In this document: piece after piece, positions 25,148-34,161 of the stretch
Layout: each line of letters begins with the position of its first letter
How positions within the stretch are numbered: the first letter of the stretch is position 1
Origin: Balneolaceae bacterium
GTDB taxonomy: Bacteria > Bacteroidota > Rhodothermia > Balneolales > Balneolaceae
Length of the DNA stretch: 59,014 bases
Direction: 5' to 3'
Assembly: GCA_007134695.1 (NCBI GenBank)
Contig: SLKI01000050.1
Span: 1-59,014, forward strand
The notes under the pieces: generated by a model
What the model was told of the DNA's origin: nothing
What the model saw: only the letters and a program-made list of their open reading frames with translations
The model's database searches: none
Made by a program: the position numbers and the translations under genes

Positions 25148-26140
25148 ATGGAGCGCATAGCAGTATCGAATCTTGATTTCGACATTTCGCGAATAACACT
25201 GGGAACCTGGGCGATCGGCGGTTTCATGTGGGCGGGAACCGATGAGGAGCGGTCGATTGATACGATTCTCAAAGCGATCGAAACAGGCGTGACCACGATC
25301 GATACGGCCCCAGTTTATGGTTTTGGGCTTAGCGAACAGATTGTCGGCAAGGCGATCCGGCAATATGGGTCGAGAGAGAAGGTGGAGATTGCGACCAAAG
25401 CGGGGCTGCAGTGGGATGAAAATCAGAGAAACATTACCCGCAACTCTTCAGCCCGGCGCATTCTGCAAGAGGTCGAAGCTTCTCTTGATCGGCTGCAGAC
25501 CGACTACATCGATATCTATCAGATTCATTGGCCGGATTACCAAGTGGATTTTGAGGAGTCCGCATCGGTGTTAAAACAGCTCTATGATGATGGCGTGATA
25601 CGTGCAATAGGAGTTTCCAACTTTTCGGCTGCCGAGATGGATGAGTTTCGAAAAACGGCGCCGATTCACACTTGTCAACCACCCTATAATCTGTTTGAGA
25701 GAGAAGCGGAGGAGAATGATTCTGTGATCACCTACTGTAAGTCCAACCGCATCAGCCTGCTCACCTATGGGGCGATCTGCAGGGGGCTGCTTACGGGAAA
25801 AATGAGACCGGGCCAGAAGTTCCCCAAGGGGGATTTGAGAAGAATAGATCCGAAATTCAGCGATCCGGAACGGTTTGCAGCTTACCTTGAGACGGTTGAA
25901 GAGCTGAACCGGTATGCGAAAGAGCAGCTTGACAGTACAGTGATCTACCTGGCGGTTCGATGGCTGCTGGACCAGGGGATCGATTCTCCGATCTGGGGAG
26001 CACGGCGGCCGGAGCAAGTAACTTTTGACCGGGTGTCGGGCTGGAAGATCAGCCGGGATCAGATGGACGATATTGAGTGTATAGTCCGAAAGAGAATCGA
26101 CCGATTCGAGAATCCGCACTATATGGCTCCGCCGAAATAG
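25148..26140 (+). CDS. Aldo/keto reductase
   Basis: 330 residues with the complete AKR tetrad: Asp52, Tyr57 (TAPVYGFG), Lys84 (ATKAGLQW) and His127 (YQIHWPD). The C-terminal NADP-binding part is present (AVRWLLDQGIDSPIWGARRP). It belongs to the YajO/IolS-like group of AKRs; the substrate cannot be told. It is a single plus-strand gene that meets the convergent STAS gene across 14 bp, where a small hairpin CAGGAG-N5-CTCCTG (26147-26163) may separate the transcripts. Confidence 0.88.
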   Translation: MERIAVSNLDFDISRITLGTWAIGGFMWAGTDEERSIDTILKAIETGVTTIDTAPVYGFGLSEQIVGKAIRQYGSREKVEIATKAGLQWDENQRNITRNSSARRILQEVEASLDRLQTDYIDIYQIHWPDYQVDFEESASVLKQLYDDGVIRAIGVSNFSAAEMDEFRKTAPIHTCQPPYNLFEREAEENDSVITYCKSNRISLLTYGAICRGLLTGKMRPGQKFPKGDLRRIDPKFSDPERFAAYLETVEELNRYAKEQLDSTVIYLAVRWLLDQGIDSPIWGARRPEQVTFDRVSGWKISRDQMDDIECIVRKRIDRFENPHYMAPPK

Positions 26141-26154
26141 TTACTGCAGGAGGG

Positions 26155-26496
26155 TTACTCCTGATACGCCTCTACCGCTTCATCGAGAGTTTTGTAATGG
26201 TCAAAGACGGTAATCAGTTTGGTGACAACCAGCAGGCTTTCTATACGATCGGATGCTCCGCAAAGCTTGAAGTCGCCACCGGCATTTCGCAGGCTAGTCA
26301 GAGCGGTAATCATGATCCCGAGGCCGGATGAATTCATGAAGTTGACCCGGCTGAGGTCTCCGATAACGTTGGTTTTCTCTTGATCGATGAGGGATTTGAT
26401 GTCGCTGTGAAAGGTTTCCGCGTCTGGTCCGCCCATCACTTTTCCTTTAAAGGTGAAGATGACACTGTTGTATTTTTCAGATTTCGTGTAGTTCAT
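26155..26496 (-). CDS. STAS-domain protein, anti-sigma factor antagonist type
   Basis: 113 residues forming one STAS domain. The phosphorylation-loop motif reads NFMNSSGLGIM at about 52-62, so Ser56 is the likely phosphoacceptor although the usual Asp before it is Asn55. Such proteins bind anti-sigma kinases of the RsbW/SpoIIAB type. No anti-sigma factor, kinase or phosphatase gene lies nearby, so the partner must be elsewhere. Followed upstream by 223 bp of spacer to the pnp gene in which I see nothing recognisable. Confidence 0.85.
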   Translation of the reverse strand: MNYTKSEKYNSVIFTFKGKVMGGPDAETFHSDIKSLIDQEKTNVIGDLSRVNFMNSSGLGIMITALTSLRNAGGDFKLCGASDRIESLLVVTKLITVFDHYKTLDEAVEAYQE

Positions 26497-26719
26497 ATCA
26501 ACATCCCCAAGTTGGTTTGTAGTATTTCAAACGGTTATAGTCTGGTTAATAAACGGTCTGAACAGCCAGAATATAACAGATTACATCCAAATCTCTATTT
26601 CTGTCGGACAGATTTTGGTGTCGGGGTTGGTATAGAGTGTTCACAGGGGAGGGAGGACGCTCATGCAGGGTATTCACGGTGCTAGCCGGATTTGCAAATA
26701 GCAGGAGTGCAGGTATCCT

Positions 26720-27532
26720 TCACCATTTTTCGATTACACTGGATACAAGCCGGATGAAATCTTTTTTTCGGCGTTTGGCTGTGATTTCGACATCCTTGTG
26801 ATCCAGCTTCTGCTCGGTAATTCCTGATGCCATGTTCGTAATCAGGGAGATCGCTGCAGTGTCGATGCCGAGTCTGCTTGCTTCGGCAATTTCCGGTACG
26901 GTGCTCATGCCCACGGCGTCGGCTCCGAGGGTGCGGAAGGCTCGTATTTCCGCCTTGGTTTCGTAATTGGGGCCCTGGACGAAGAGGTAGGTGCCGGTGC
27001 GAATCGTCAGGCCAGAATCGGCAGCCAGCTCGCGAACTTTCGCAGCGGATGCTTTCAATCGGCATCGGTAGGGCGGGAAACCTGTTGGGGTTGTGGTTCC
27101 GATCAGTCTCATGATATCGTCGATTATCATCAAGTCACCGACTTCCAGTGATCTGTTGATACCCCCAGCGGCATTGGAGATCACCAGAAGTCTGGCACCC
27201 AGTTTCTGTGCAATTCGAACGGGCAGTACGGTTTGATCCAGACTGAAGCCCTCATAGCGGTGGAATCGACCAGAAAAGGCTAGTACGGATTTACCGGCGA
27301 CTTCACCCAGCATTAGCTCCCCTTTATGGCCGGTTACCGATGTGACCGGGAAGTTCGGAACTTGATGATAGGAGAGACTTATTGCCTGGCTGATCTGCTC
27401 GGTAAAACCTCCCAGACCTGAACCCAGGATAACAGCAGCATCAACCGGTCGGTCAAATCCAAAGGAGCGAATGGAATGAGAGATTTCATCGATATTGATT
27501 ATACCCTGTGTGTACCGGTCAGTTTGTTTCAT
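26720..27532 (-). CDS. punA: Purine nucleoside phosphorylase (class I, trimeric type)
   Basis: 270 residues from the ATG at 27532; the frame stays open upstream but those codons lie in the neighbouring gene. Landmarks of the trimeric PNP family are ILGSGLGGF (35-43) for phosphate binding, FSGRFHRYEG, SNAAGGI, VQGPNYETKAEIR with the purine-binding Glu, and VGMSTVPE. It splits (deoxy)inosine and (deoxy)guanosine with phosphate. Its first codons overlap the 3' end of the metallo-hydrolase gene by 14 bp, so it closes a five-gene operon starting at 31122. Confidence 0.92.
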   Translation of the reverse strand: MKQTDRYTQGIINIDEISHSIRSFGFDRPVDAAVILGSGLGGFTEQISQAISLSYHQVPNFPVTSVTGHKGELMLGEVAGKSVLAFSGRFHRYEGFSLDQTVLPVRIAQKLGARLLVISNAAGGINRSLEVGDLMIIDDIMRLIGTTTPTGFPPYRCRLKASAAKVRELAADSGLTIRTGTYLFVQGPNYETKAEIRAFRTLGADAVGMSTVPEIAEASRLGIDTAAISLITNMASGITEQKLDHKDVEITAKRRKKDFIRLVSSVIEKW

Positions 27533-28337
27533 GGAATGTTCCGACAGATTCACATTGGTAGCCGCGATTTTTATCGTAGTTTCTAATTCGGAACAAAGGG
27601 GTATCGGTTTCATGATAAGCCATAAAAATATAACCCTTTTTGTACCCCTCCTTTTTGAGCCGTTCTCGAGTGCGGCTGCTCTTTTTCGGATCGAAGTCGA
27701 ATTTTGCGATAAATTTCTTCTGAATAGCCAATTTACGGCCGATGATATCTCCTGCCATAACCCAGGTCTGATTTCCGGAACTGAAATAAAGGATTTGTGA
27801 GAATTCGGTATGGCCACCCGCCTCTTCAACCCGGATCTCAGGATAGGGCTGATCTTCAGATTTCAAGAAGTGGAGGTCCGCTTTTGCATCCAGAAAGTGT
27901 ATAAATTCGATCGCTGTTTCCTGGTCTGTAGCTCCATTGAGATTCATCAATTTTTCCCACTCGTTACCGCTGACCCAGAGCCGGGCTTCGGGAAATGTCA
28001 GATCCCAATACCCTCCCGTCCGTCCGGCAAGCCCACCCAGATGGTCGTAGTGAAGGTGACTGGCAAAAATATCGGTGATATCGTATTCACTCAGATTATA
28101 TTTAGCCAGATTCGATTTGATCTTTTCGACCGAAGTTCCCTCTCCGAAATCCCCGAGCCCTGCGTCGAACAGAATATTCCGTTCACCGGTGCGAATCAGA
28201 AACGGGTTGATGGAGAGTTTCAGAGCACCTTTGGCGGGTGATGCATTGCGTTCGATGGGGTTGAATTTTTTATCAAGGCCAACAGAAAAAGTGCCTTCGT
28301 AGAGAGGAACTACCGGTTGTTGACGGATCTCTGTCAT
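27519..28337 (-). CDS. Metallo-beta-lactamase-fold hydrolase
   Basis: 272 residues with the zinc-binding motif HLHYDHLGG (His94, His96, Asp98, His99), a further metal ligand His in EEAGGHTEFSQ and an Asp in WVMAGDIIG. No signal peptide, so it is a cytoplasmic enzyme of the lactonase/YtnP-like group rather than a secreted beta-lactamase. It starts 8 bp behind phoH and overlaps pnp by 14 bp. The substrate is unknown; linkage to nucleotide and RNA genes is only contextual. Confidence 0.85.
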   Translation of the reverse strand: MTEIRQQPVVPLYEGTFSVGLDKKFNPIERNASPAKGALKLSINPFLIRTGERNILFDAGLGDFGEGTSVEKIKSNLAKYNLSEYDITDIFASHLHYDHLGGLAGRTGGYWDLTFPEARLWVSGNEWEKLMNLNGATDQETAIEFIHFLDAKADLHFLKSEDQPYPEIRVEEAGGHTEFSQILYFSSGNQTWVMAGDIIGRKLAIQKKFIAKFDFDPKKSSRTRERLKKEGYKKGYIFMAYHETDTPLFRIRNYDKNRGYQCESVGTFHETN

Positions 28338-28345
28338 TCTATGAA

Positions 28346-29386
28346 TTACCTGCGCTTACCTTTACCTCTGTTTTTATTCGGTTGTTTTTCTTCATGCCGT
28401 TCATAGGCATCAATGATATCTCGAACCAGTTTATGGCGTACCACATCTTTTTGGTCCAGATAAACGAATGAGATACCCTGGATATCTTTCAAAATCTGCT
28501 GAATCGAGATCAGGCCTGAATGTTGTTTGCGAGGAAGGTCGGTCTGTGTGATGTCTCCGGTAATGATCGCACGACTGTTGAAGCCGATTCGGGTTAGAAA
28601 CATTTTCATCTGAATGTTGGTTGCGTTTTGAGCTTCATCCAGAATTACAAAGGCATTGTTCAGTGTCCGGCCACGCATATAGGCCAGCGGGGCGATTTCA
28701 ATGATGTTTTTGGCCAGGTAGTATTCAAGCTTTTCAAATTCAATCATCTCTTCAAGTGCATCGTAAAGAGGTCGTAAATAGGGGTCGATCTTCTCTTTGA
28801 GATCTCCAGGCAGAAAACCGAGCGTTTCACCCGCTTCAACTGCAGGTCGGGCCAGGATGATCTTTTTCACTTTTCTTTGCTTCATGGCCTGGACAGCCAG
28901 GGCGACCGAAGTAAAGGTTTTGCCCGTACCGGCCGGCCCGATCGCAAAGACGATGTCGTTGTGTTCCACCGTCTTGACAATGTTGCGCTGCCCCGGAGTC
29001 TTGGCCGTTATCGTCTCTCCGGTATGGGTGTGAAGGATGATGTCGCCGGATTCCCGTTTGAACGGTTTCTCTTCGGCAGGCGCTTCTTTCATGCGATCTG
29101 CCTGTTCTGATAGAGCCAGAAGTGTTTCTACGTCATTTTCGGTGATTTGGTTGTTCTTTTTCGCGATGGTAACCAGTTCCGAGAGGATGTCGGTAAGTAT
29201 AACGACATCCTGTTCCGGCCCTAATATTTTAATCCGATGCCCCCGGACAGTGATTTTGGTGGCCGGGAAGGCCTGGTCGAGCCTTTTCAGGTGCTGATCC
29301 CTGAAACCGAGTATCAGGGTCGGCTCCACCTCCTCAATGAAAAAGTGCTCTTCGGTGATCTGTTTGGACTCGTCGATAATGGTCAA
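28346..29386 (-). CDS. phoH: PhoH-family ATPase
   Basis: 346 residues. A small N-terminal KH-like domain with ITVRGHRIKILGPE (about 45-58) precedes the ATPase core with Walker A GPAGTGKTFTSVAL (150-163) and Walker B FVILDEAQNATN. PhoH proteins of this type act in RNA handling and ribosome biogenesis, often next to ybeY. Here ybeY is absent, and it lies between rpe and a metallo-hydrolase with 32-bp and 8-bp gaps. Cytoplasmic. Confidence 0.93.
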   Translation of the reverse strand: MTIIDESKQITEEHFFIEEVEPTLILGFRDQHLKRLDQAFPATKITVRGHRIKILGPEQDVVILTDILSELVTIAKKNNQITENDVETLLALSEQADRMKEAPAEEKPFKRESGDIILHTHTGETITAKTPGQRNIVKTVEHNDIVFAIGPAGTGKTFTSVALAVQAMKQRKVKKIILARPAVEAGETLGFLPGDLKEKIDPYLRPLYDALEEMIEFEKLEYYLAKNIIEIAPLAYMRGRTLNNAFVILDEAQNATNIQMKMFLTRIGFNSRAIITGDITQTDLPRKQHSGLISIQQILKDIQGISFVYLDQKDVVRHKLVRDIIDAYERHEEKQPNKNRGKGKRR

Positions 29387-29418
29387 TGTCGAATTTGAAT
29401 TTGAAGGTTTCAGTTACA

Positions 29419-30123
29419 TCATGCGAAATCTTTGTGGCCGAGCTGTGCCTCCTTGCGGAGCTCTCGAACTCTGGCCGAAATATCATCAGCCCGAAAGACA
29501 CTGCTGCCCGCCACCAGTATATCGGCGCCGGCGCGAACAATGCTTCGAATATTTTTCAGCCCCACTCCTCCGTCAACCTCAATCAGGTAGTTGAAACCGT
29601 GTTCATCCTTCAATCGTTTCAGCTTCTCAATTTTTCCGATTGAGGATTCGATAAACGATTGGCCTCCAAATCCAGGATTAACACTCATCACCAGCACAAG
29701 GTCGACATCTCCCAGTATCGGTTCAATAACACCGACTGCAGTGGCAGGATTGATCGCTACACCGGTCATGCATCCGAAACCGCGGATATTTTGCAGGTTT
29801 CGATGCAGGTGCGGGCACGCTTCGTAGTGGACCGAAATCAAATCAGCACCGGCATCAGCAAAAGACTCAATATAGATATCGGGATTTTCAATCATCAGGT
29901 GTACATCCATAAATGCATCCGGAGCTGATTTTCGGGCAGCCGCCACCAGGTCGGGGCCGTAACTGATATTCGGCACAAAGTGTCCATCCATTATGTCACA
30001 ATGAATCCATTCGGCATCTCCTTCGAGGCATGCTTTGATCTCTTCACCTAGTTTCGTGAAATCCGCTGCAAGAATAGAGGGTGCGATGGCCGGTATCGTA
30101 TAGTTCATCATGCTTTTTTGCAT
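29419..30123 (-). CDS. rpe: Ribulose-phosphate 3-epimerase
   Basis: 234 residues (a start at the fifth or sixth codon, also Met, is possible). The TIM-barrel landmarks are all there: IAPSILAADF, CDIMDGHFVPNISYGP with a metal-binding Asp, VHLMI, SVNPGFGGQSF and IEVDGGV. It interconverts ribulose-5-phosphate and xylulose-5-phosphate in the pentose phosphate pathway. It lies 6 bp behind the PASTA gene and 32 bp before phoH, in the same operon. Confidence 0.95.
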   Translation of the reverse strand: MQKSMMNYTIPAIAPSILAADFTKLGEEIKACLEGDAEWIHCDIMDGHFVPNISYGPDLVAAARKSAPDAFMDVHLMIENPDIYIESFADAGADLISVHYEACPHLHRNLQNIRGFGCMTGVAINPATAVGVIEPILGDVDLVLVMSVNPGFGGQSFIESSIGKIEKLKRLKDEHGFNYLIEVDGGVGLKNIRSIVRAGADILVAGSSVFRADDISARVRELRKEAQLGHKDFA

Positions 30124-30129
30124 TTGATG

Positions 30130-31122
30130 TCAGGATAAGTCGGATAAATTGTATTTGGGACTTTTCGGATCGCTATTGCTACCGCCGGCGTTGCCACTTC
30201 CGTTTGAATTGTCATCGCCGTCAGAGTTGTTGCTGTCATCATTATTATGGTCGTCAGAGTTGTCACTGTCATCATTATTCCCGTCGGACAGCGTGTCGGG
30301 AGGGGCTACGGGAATCAGCTCTTCCGGAAATCCCTCTTCATCATCAATTATCGCACCAGCCTCATCCACTTCCCGGGCATCGAAGCGTTCAGAAATAACC
30401 AGGTCGATCGATTGGCCTTCGCGCATTGTCTCTTCTACAGGAGAGTAGGAGAGTACAGTATTGGGAATCACATCCCGACTCGGTTCAAAGCGAATTTCAC
30501 CAATTCGGAGACCCGCTTCACTGAGCCTGTTTTGGGCTTCGGGAAGTAGAAGCCCGGTGAGTTCCGGTACCCGCACAATATCTCCTCCCAGACCGTCACT
30601 GAGGACTAAATCCACAACCGTTCCCTGGTCCACCGAATCTCCCGGGGCAACCGACTGTCGGATCACCGTATTTCTGAACCTGGCCGATTCATAACTGATT
30701 GTGCCCACTTCAAGGCCATAGTTTTCGAGCTGAATCTGGGCATTGCGTATCGACATATTCTCGACATTCGGAACGACAACAGCAGGCCGTTCGGTCGTAT
30801 TGACCGTCAAATAGATTTTTCGATTCGGCTTTACAATTTGACGAGGTTCCGGTGACTGATCGGTGATATAGTTGGCCGGAAAAGCACTGTGAGCCCGTCT
30901 GTCGAGAATTTCATATCTAAATCCGTAGAGTTCCAGTTTGGCTTGAGCATCTTCGAGCGAAAGACGTGTAACATCGGGAACAGTAACACCGGCATTGTAG
31001 TTGGTATAGGCCGGCATAATCCAGCGATCCAGTGCCAGGATCGACAACCCGCCAAACAGAATCAGTCCAGCGGCTGAAAGATAGAGATACCTGTTTTTCA
31101 AAAGACTCAAGAGTGAATTCAT
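30130..31122 (-). CDS. PASTA-domain membrane protein without a kinase
   Basis: 330 residues from the ATG at 31122. A short basic start and one membrane helix (YLYLSAAGLILFGGLSILAL, about 13-32) are followed by three PASTA domains at about 46-110, 113-177 and 182-246. The tail is acidic and then low in complexity: from residue 281 it is nearly all Asn, Asp and Ser, built partly from an 11-residue repeat NNDDSDNSDDH that is also a 33-bp DNA repeat. There is no Ser/Thr kinase domain. PASTA domains bind peptidoglycan or divisome partners in other bacteria. In this group such genes commonly precede rpe, as here (6-bp gap). Confidence 0.85.
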   Translation of the reverse strand: MNSLLSLLKNRYLYLSAAGLILFGGLSILALDRWIMPAYTNYNAGVTVPDVTRLSLEDAQAKLELYGFRYEILDRRAHSAFPANYITDQSPEPRQIVKPNRKIYLTVNTTERPAVVVPNVENMSIRNAQIQLENYGLEVGTISYESARFRNTVIRQSVAPGDSVDQGTVVDLVLSDGLGGDIVRVPELTGLLLPEAQNRLSEAGLRIGEIRFEPSRDVIPNTVLSYSPVEETMREGQSIDLVISERFDAREVDEAGAIIDDEEGFPEELIPVAPPDTLSDGNNDDSDNSDDHNNDDSNNSDGDDNSNGSGNAGGSNSDPKSPKYNLSDLS

Positions 31123-31502
31123 TTCCAAAAAATACGGTTTTCCAGCGTACAAGAAAAAGCCGCCGAAGGTTATATTTAAGTCCGGTACCGGGAACGAATT
31201 ACACTGACTGCCCGGTTGGAAGTTCCCCCGAATAAATGAAAGATGATCATTTGACAGATCAGAGTTCTCTGCAAGATTTCATGTTCAATCGGATAACGTG
31301 CTGAACGACAGATTTGTATGAAGAGGGAGGGGAAAGCCGGGATTATGCGTTTTAGTCACAATAGTCGGATCCCGGAAGCTGTTATCTGAAATTTTCGGGT
31401 ACACTTCCGAAACAGGGTGATTGTACCCTATAATCCAATTCGAACTGTTTTTGCGGCGGGTTTTTACCGAAATCGGTGCAGGCCCGAAATGAGATCCATC
31501 AT
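31123..31502. other. 380-bp gene-free stretch between porV and the PASTA gene
   Basis: No convincing gene. It should hold the promoter of the PASTA-rpe-phoH operon and the 3' end of the porV transcript. An inverted repeat CCGGGAT (31337-31343) with ATCCCGG (31369-31375) has a 25-base loop and no T-run, so I do not call it a terminator. Confidence 0.5.
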
Positions 31503-32645
31503 CTAGAAATTCAACAACAGGCTGAATCGCATGGTGTTGGCCAGCGGGTGATCCTCTTCAAGCGTATAAAGGTAGCTGAAATCTACACCAAACATGCTGT
31601 ATCGAATGCCGGCTCCGAATGTCAAAAACTCTCGATTTCCATTATTCGGGTTTTCATAGTAATAGCCGGTTCGGAGAGCGAACTGATTGTTATACCAATA
31701 CTCAAGACCCAGCCCGATCATCAGCTGTTCGAGGAGATTGAGTTCGATCATTTCGGTTCCGTCAAATCTCTCAAGGGTATCCCAGGAACGAAACAGTGCT
31801 TTGCCGACACTCATAGCCTGGAAAGTGGTATCGCCGTCGGCGACTACCTCTTCAGTACGAGCCATCACTTTCGAAAAGTCGTTGGAAAAAGTAAGAGTAT
31901 TAACTCCATCAGCATCCAGATCCATCTTGAAAGCCCATCCGGCACGAAATATAGTTGGCAACGGATCGTCATCTGCATCGTCGGTATAGCTGATGCCGGA
32001 ACCGATATTGGAAAGGTTCATTCCGGCCCTTAATTGAGACTCTCCGGGGCCGAACGAAAATGGGTTGGACCGGTACATGAAACCGAAATCTGCAGCGATC
32101 GAGGAACCCGGATTAATACTTTCACCGGTTGAAAGCTGACCGTCGGCAAGGCTGCTGTATATGAAACGCAGGCCGGTTCCTACAGACCAGCGCTCGTTAA
32201 AAGCGTAACCGTAGGAAATTCCGCCGGCCAGTTCATAGCTTCGGAAGTTACCGAGTTCCAGGCCTGTTTCGTCGGTGCGGAGCTGTTCGCCGAGATTCAA
32301 AAATGTAATATGGCCTCCAAAAGTCCCGATTCCTTCGACATGGTAAGAGCCGACCAGATAATCGTAAAAAAGATCAGCATTAAATCCGGGCAGCCAGTTG
32401 GCATGTGTGATGCTGATCTGGCTGTCTGTCTGCCAGGCAAGACCGGCCGGGTTCCAGAATACTGCCGAGGCGTTATCGGCAATTGCTACTCCCGAATTGC
32501 CCATACCGGCAGCTCTTGAATCAGGTTCAATTTGTAAAAACGGTACGGAAGTGATTCCTACCTGAGCAAATGACGGGGCTGTCGTAAGGCCGACAGCGAT
32601 TAAAAAAAGGATCAGAAATTGTGAAATTCTACGCATTGAATTCAA
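31503..32645 (-). CDS. porV: PorV/PorQ-family outer-membrane protein (type IX secretion)
   Basis: 380 residues. A signal peptide (FLILFLIAVGLTTAPSFA) leads to the family signature FLQIEPDSRAAGMGNSGVAI and NASAVFWNPAGLA, after which FadL-like barrel strands continue to the terminal NTMRFSLLLNF. PorV is the outer-membrane shuttle and channel-gating component of the type IX secretion system of Bacteroidota, carrying cargo to the attachment complex. No other T9SS gene is in the window. A possible TAnnTTTG promoter element lies 21 bp upstream. Confidence 0.88.
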   Translation of the reverse strand: MNSMRRISQFLILFLIAVGLTTAPSFAQVGITSVPFLQIEPDSRAAGMGNSGVAIADNASAVFWNPAGLAWQTDSQISITHANWLPGFNADLFYDYLVGSYHVEGIGTFGGHITFLNLGEQLRTDETGLELGNFRSYELAGGISYGYAFNERWSVGTGLRFIYSSLADGQLSTGESINPGSSIAADFGFMYRSNPFSFGPGESQLRAGMNLSNIGSGISYTDDADDDPLPTIFRAGWAFKMDLDADGVNTLTFSNDFSKVMARTEEVVADGDTTFQAMSVGKALFRSWDTLERFDGTEMIELNLLEQLMIGLGLEYWYNNQFALRTGYYYENPNNGNREFLTFGAGIRYSMFGVDFSYLYTLEEDHPLANTMRFSLLLNF

Positions 32646-32665
32646 TTTTTAAAAATATAATGAAT

Positions 32666-32673
32666 CAAACCTA
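32666..32673 (-). promoter_or_regulatory. Possible Bacteroidota-type -7 element for porV
   Basis: On the minus strand this reads TAGGTTTG, an exact match to TAnnTTTG, ending 21 bp before the porV ATG. No clear TTG box is found at the expected 17-23 bp further upstream, where the sequence is A/T-rich, so the call is tentative. The remaining spacer up to 32915 shows nothing recognisable. Confidence 0.35.
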
Positions 32674-32915
32674 ACTTTGTATGCTTGATTAGAAAAAATT
32701 AAAGTACAACTCTCACTCGGAATCCGGACCCTGCTTCCCGGCCGAAAACCGTTCCTGACTTTTCTTGAATCACTGTCTGAAAAGTCTGCAGCCCAGTTCA
32801 CTATGTTGGGAGGGTAAACTCACTAAAGAATGTACATGCGGTGAATTTCAAAATCAAGGCACCTCCCCAATCGTGTAGGCAGCTCCCTCTCACTGCAATC
32901 CTGTCCGCTAACCGG

Positions 32916-34094
32916 TCAGATCATCTCCACAACAAGGGCTGATGCTCCTCCGCCTCCATTACAGATGCCGGCGCAGCCGATCGAGCCGCCACTCTGACTC
33001 AATGCGTTCAGAAGCGTAACTACAATTCTCGCTCCTGAGCAGCCGATCGGATGCCCGATACTTACGGCTCCCCCATAGATATTGACCTTTTCGGGGTCAA
33101 GCTCCAATAAACGGTTGTTGATGAGTGAAACGACAGAAAATGCTTCATTGATTTCAAAAAGATCGACATCATCTTTGGAAACGCCGGCTCTATTCAAGGC
33201 GATTGGTATTGCATCCGCAGGAGCAGTTGTGAACCATTCGGGCTGTTTGGCAGCACTTGCATGACTTCTGATGCGGGCTATCGGCGTGCAACCAAGCTCT
33301 TTTGCTCTTTCTTCACTCATCATCAACAGGGCGGCCGCACCGTCGTTGATACTGCTGGCGTTTGCCGCTGTAACCGTCCCTTTTTTATCAAAAACCGGCC
33401 GAAGAGAGGGGATCTTGTCAAAATTGACCCGTCCGAGCTCTTCGTCGGATTTGACTTCGGTTATATCACCCTTCCGTCCCTTGACCTTCATGGTGATTAT
33501 CTCTTTGTCAAAGTGACCTTGATCTCTTGCTTCGATAGCCCGCTTGTAAGAAGTGATAGCGAATTGATCTTGATCTTCACGTGAAATACCGCATTCTTCG
33601 GCACAAATCTCGGCAGCATTGCCCATATGGAAATCTTTATAGACGTCCCAGAGACCATCCTTGATCAAGCCGTCCTGGACCTCACTGTGACCCAGTTTAC
33701 TGCCGAACCGGTGTTTGGGCAGGTAATAGGGGACATTGCTCATACTCTCCATCCCTCCGGCAACCATCACACCGGCCTGCCCGAGCTCAATCTGATCTGC
33801 AGCGATCATAATTGCTTTCATACCGGAAGCGCACACCTTGTTCACTGTCGTGCAAGGTGTTTTATCTGATAATCCCGCTTTTATCGCGGCCTGACGGGCA
33901 GGAGCCTGACCGATACCGGCTGTCAGTACATTGCCAAAAACAACTTCCTGAATTTCATCCGGAGCAACACCCGACTGTTTACAGGTTTCAACGATCGTGG
34001 ATGCTCCAAGTTCGGGGGCAGTGAAAGAGGAGAGGGAGCCTCCGAAGGAGCCCAGTGGTGTTCGCTTTGCTTCAACGATGACGGCTTTACTCAT
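32916..34094 (-). CDS. atoB: Acetyl-CoA C-acetyltransferase (biosynthetic-type thiolase)
   Basis: 392 residues with Cys88 (NKVCASGMKA), His348 (GGAVSIGHPIGC) and Cys378 (GICNGGGGAS). The CASGMKA motif and GICNGGG end are those of acetoacetyl-CoA thiolases, which join two acetyl-CoA or split acetoacetyl-CoA. NEAFSVV in place of NEAFAAQ also marks the short-chain mitochondrial-like branch. It follows the metB-like gene after 67 bp on the same strand. Third thiolase of the window, with no direct partner gene beside it. Confidence 0.9.
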   Translation of the reverse strand: MSKAVIVEAKRTPLGSFGGSLSSFTAPELGASTIVETCKQSGVAPDEIQEVVFGNVLTAGIGQAPARQAAIKAGLSDKTPCTTVNKVCASGMKAIMIAADQIELGQAGVMVAGGMESMSNVPYYLPKHRFGSKLGHSEVQDGLIKDGLWDVYKDFHMGNAAEICAEECGISREDQDQFAITSYKRAIEARDQGHFDKEIITMKVKGRKGDITEVKSDEELGRVNFDKIPSLRPVFDKKGTVTAANASSINDGAAALLMMSEERAKELGCTPIARIRSHASAAKQPEWFTTAPADAIPIALNRAGVSKDDVDLFEINEAFSVVSLINNRLLELDPEKVNIYGGAVSIGHPIGCSGARIVVTLLNALSQSGGSIGCAGICNGGGGASALVVEMI

Positions 34095-34161
34095 GATGAT
34101 GGTATTTTAATGATCAATAGTTTGAACGATAAAAGATACAGAATTTGGCGAAATTGGGCGG

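Noticed and set aside
26497-26719. tRNA or small RNA in the STAS-pnp spacer and other long spacers
   Set aside because: No cloverleaf, no GGTTCGAAT-type arm with matching acceptor stem, and no known RNA consensus seen in any spacer.
31337-31375. CCGGGAT...ATCCCGG inverted repeat as porV terminator
   Set aside because: The loop is 25 bases, there is no T-run, and it lies over 120 bp past the porV stop.
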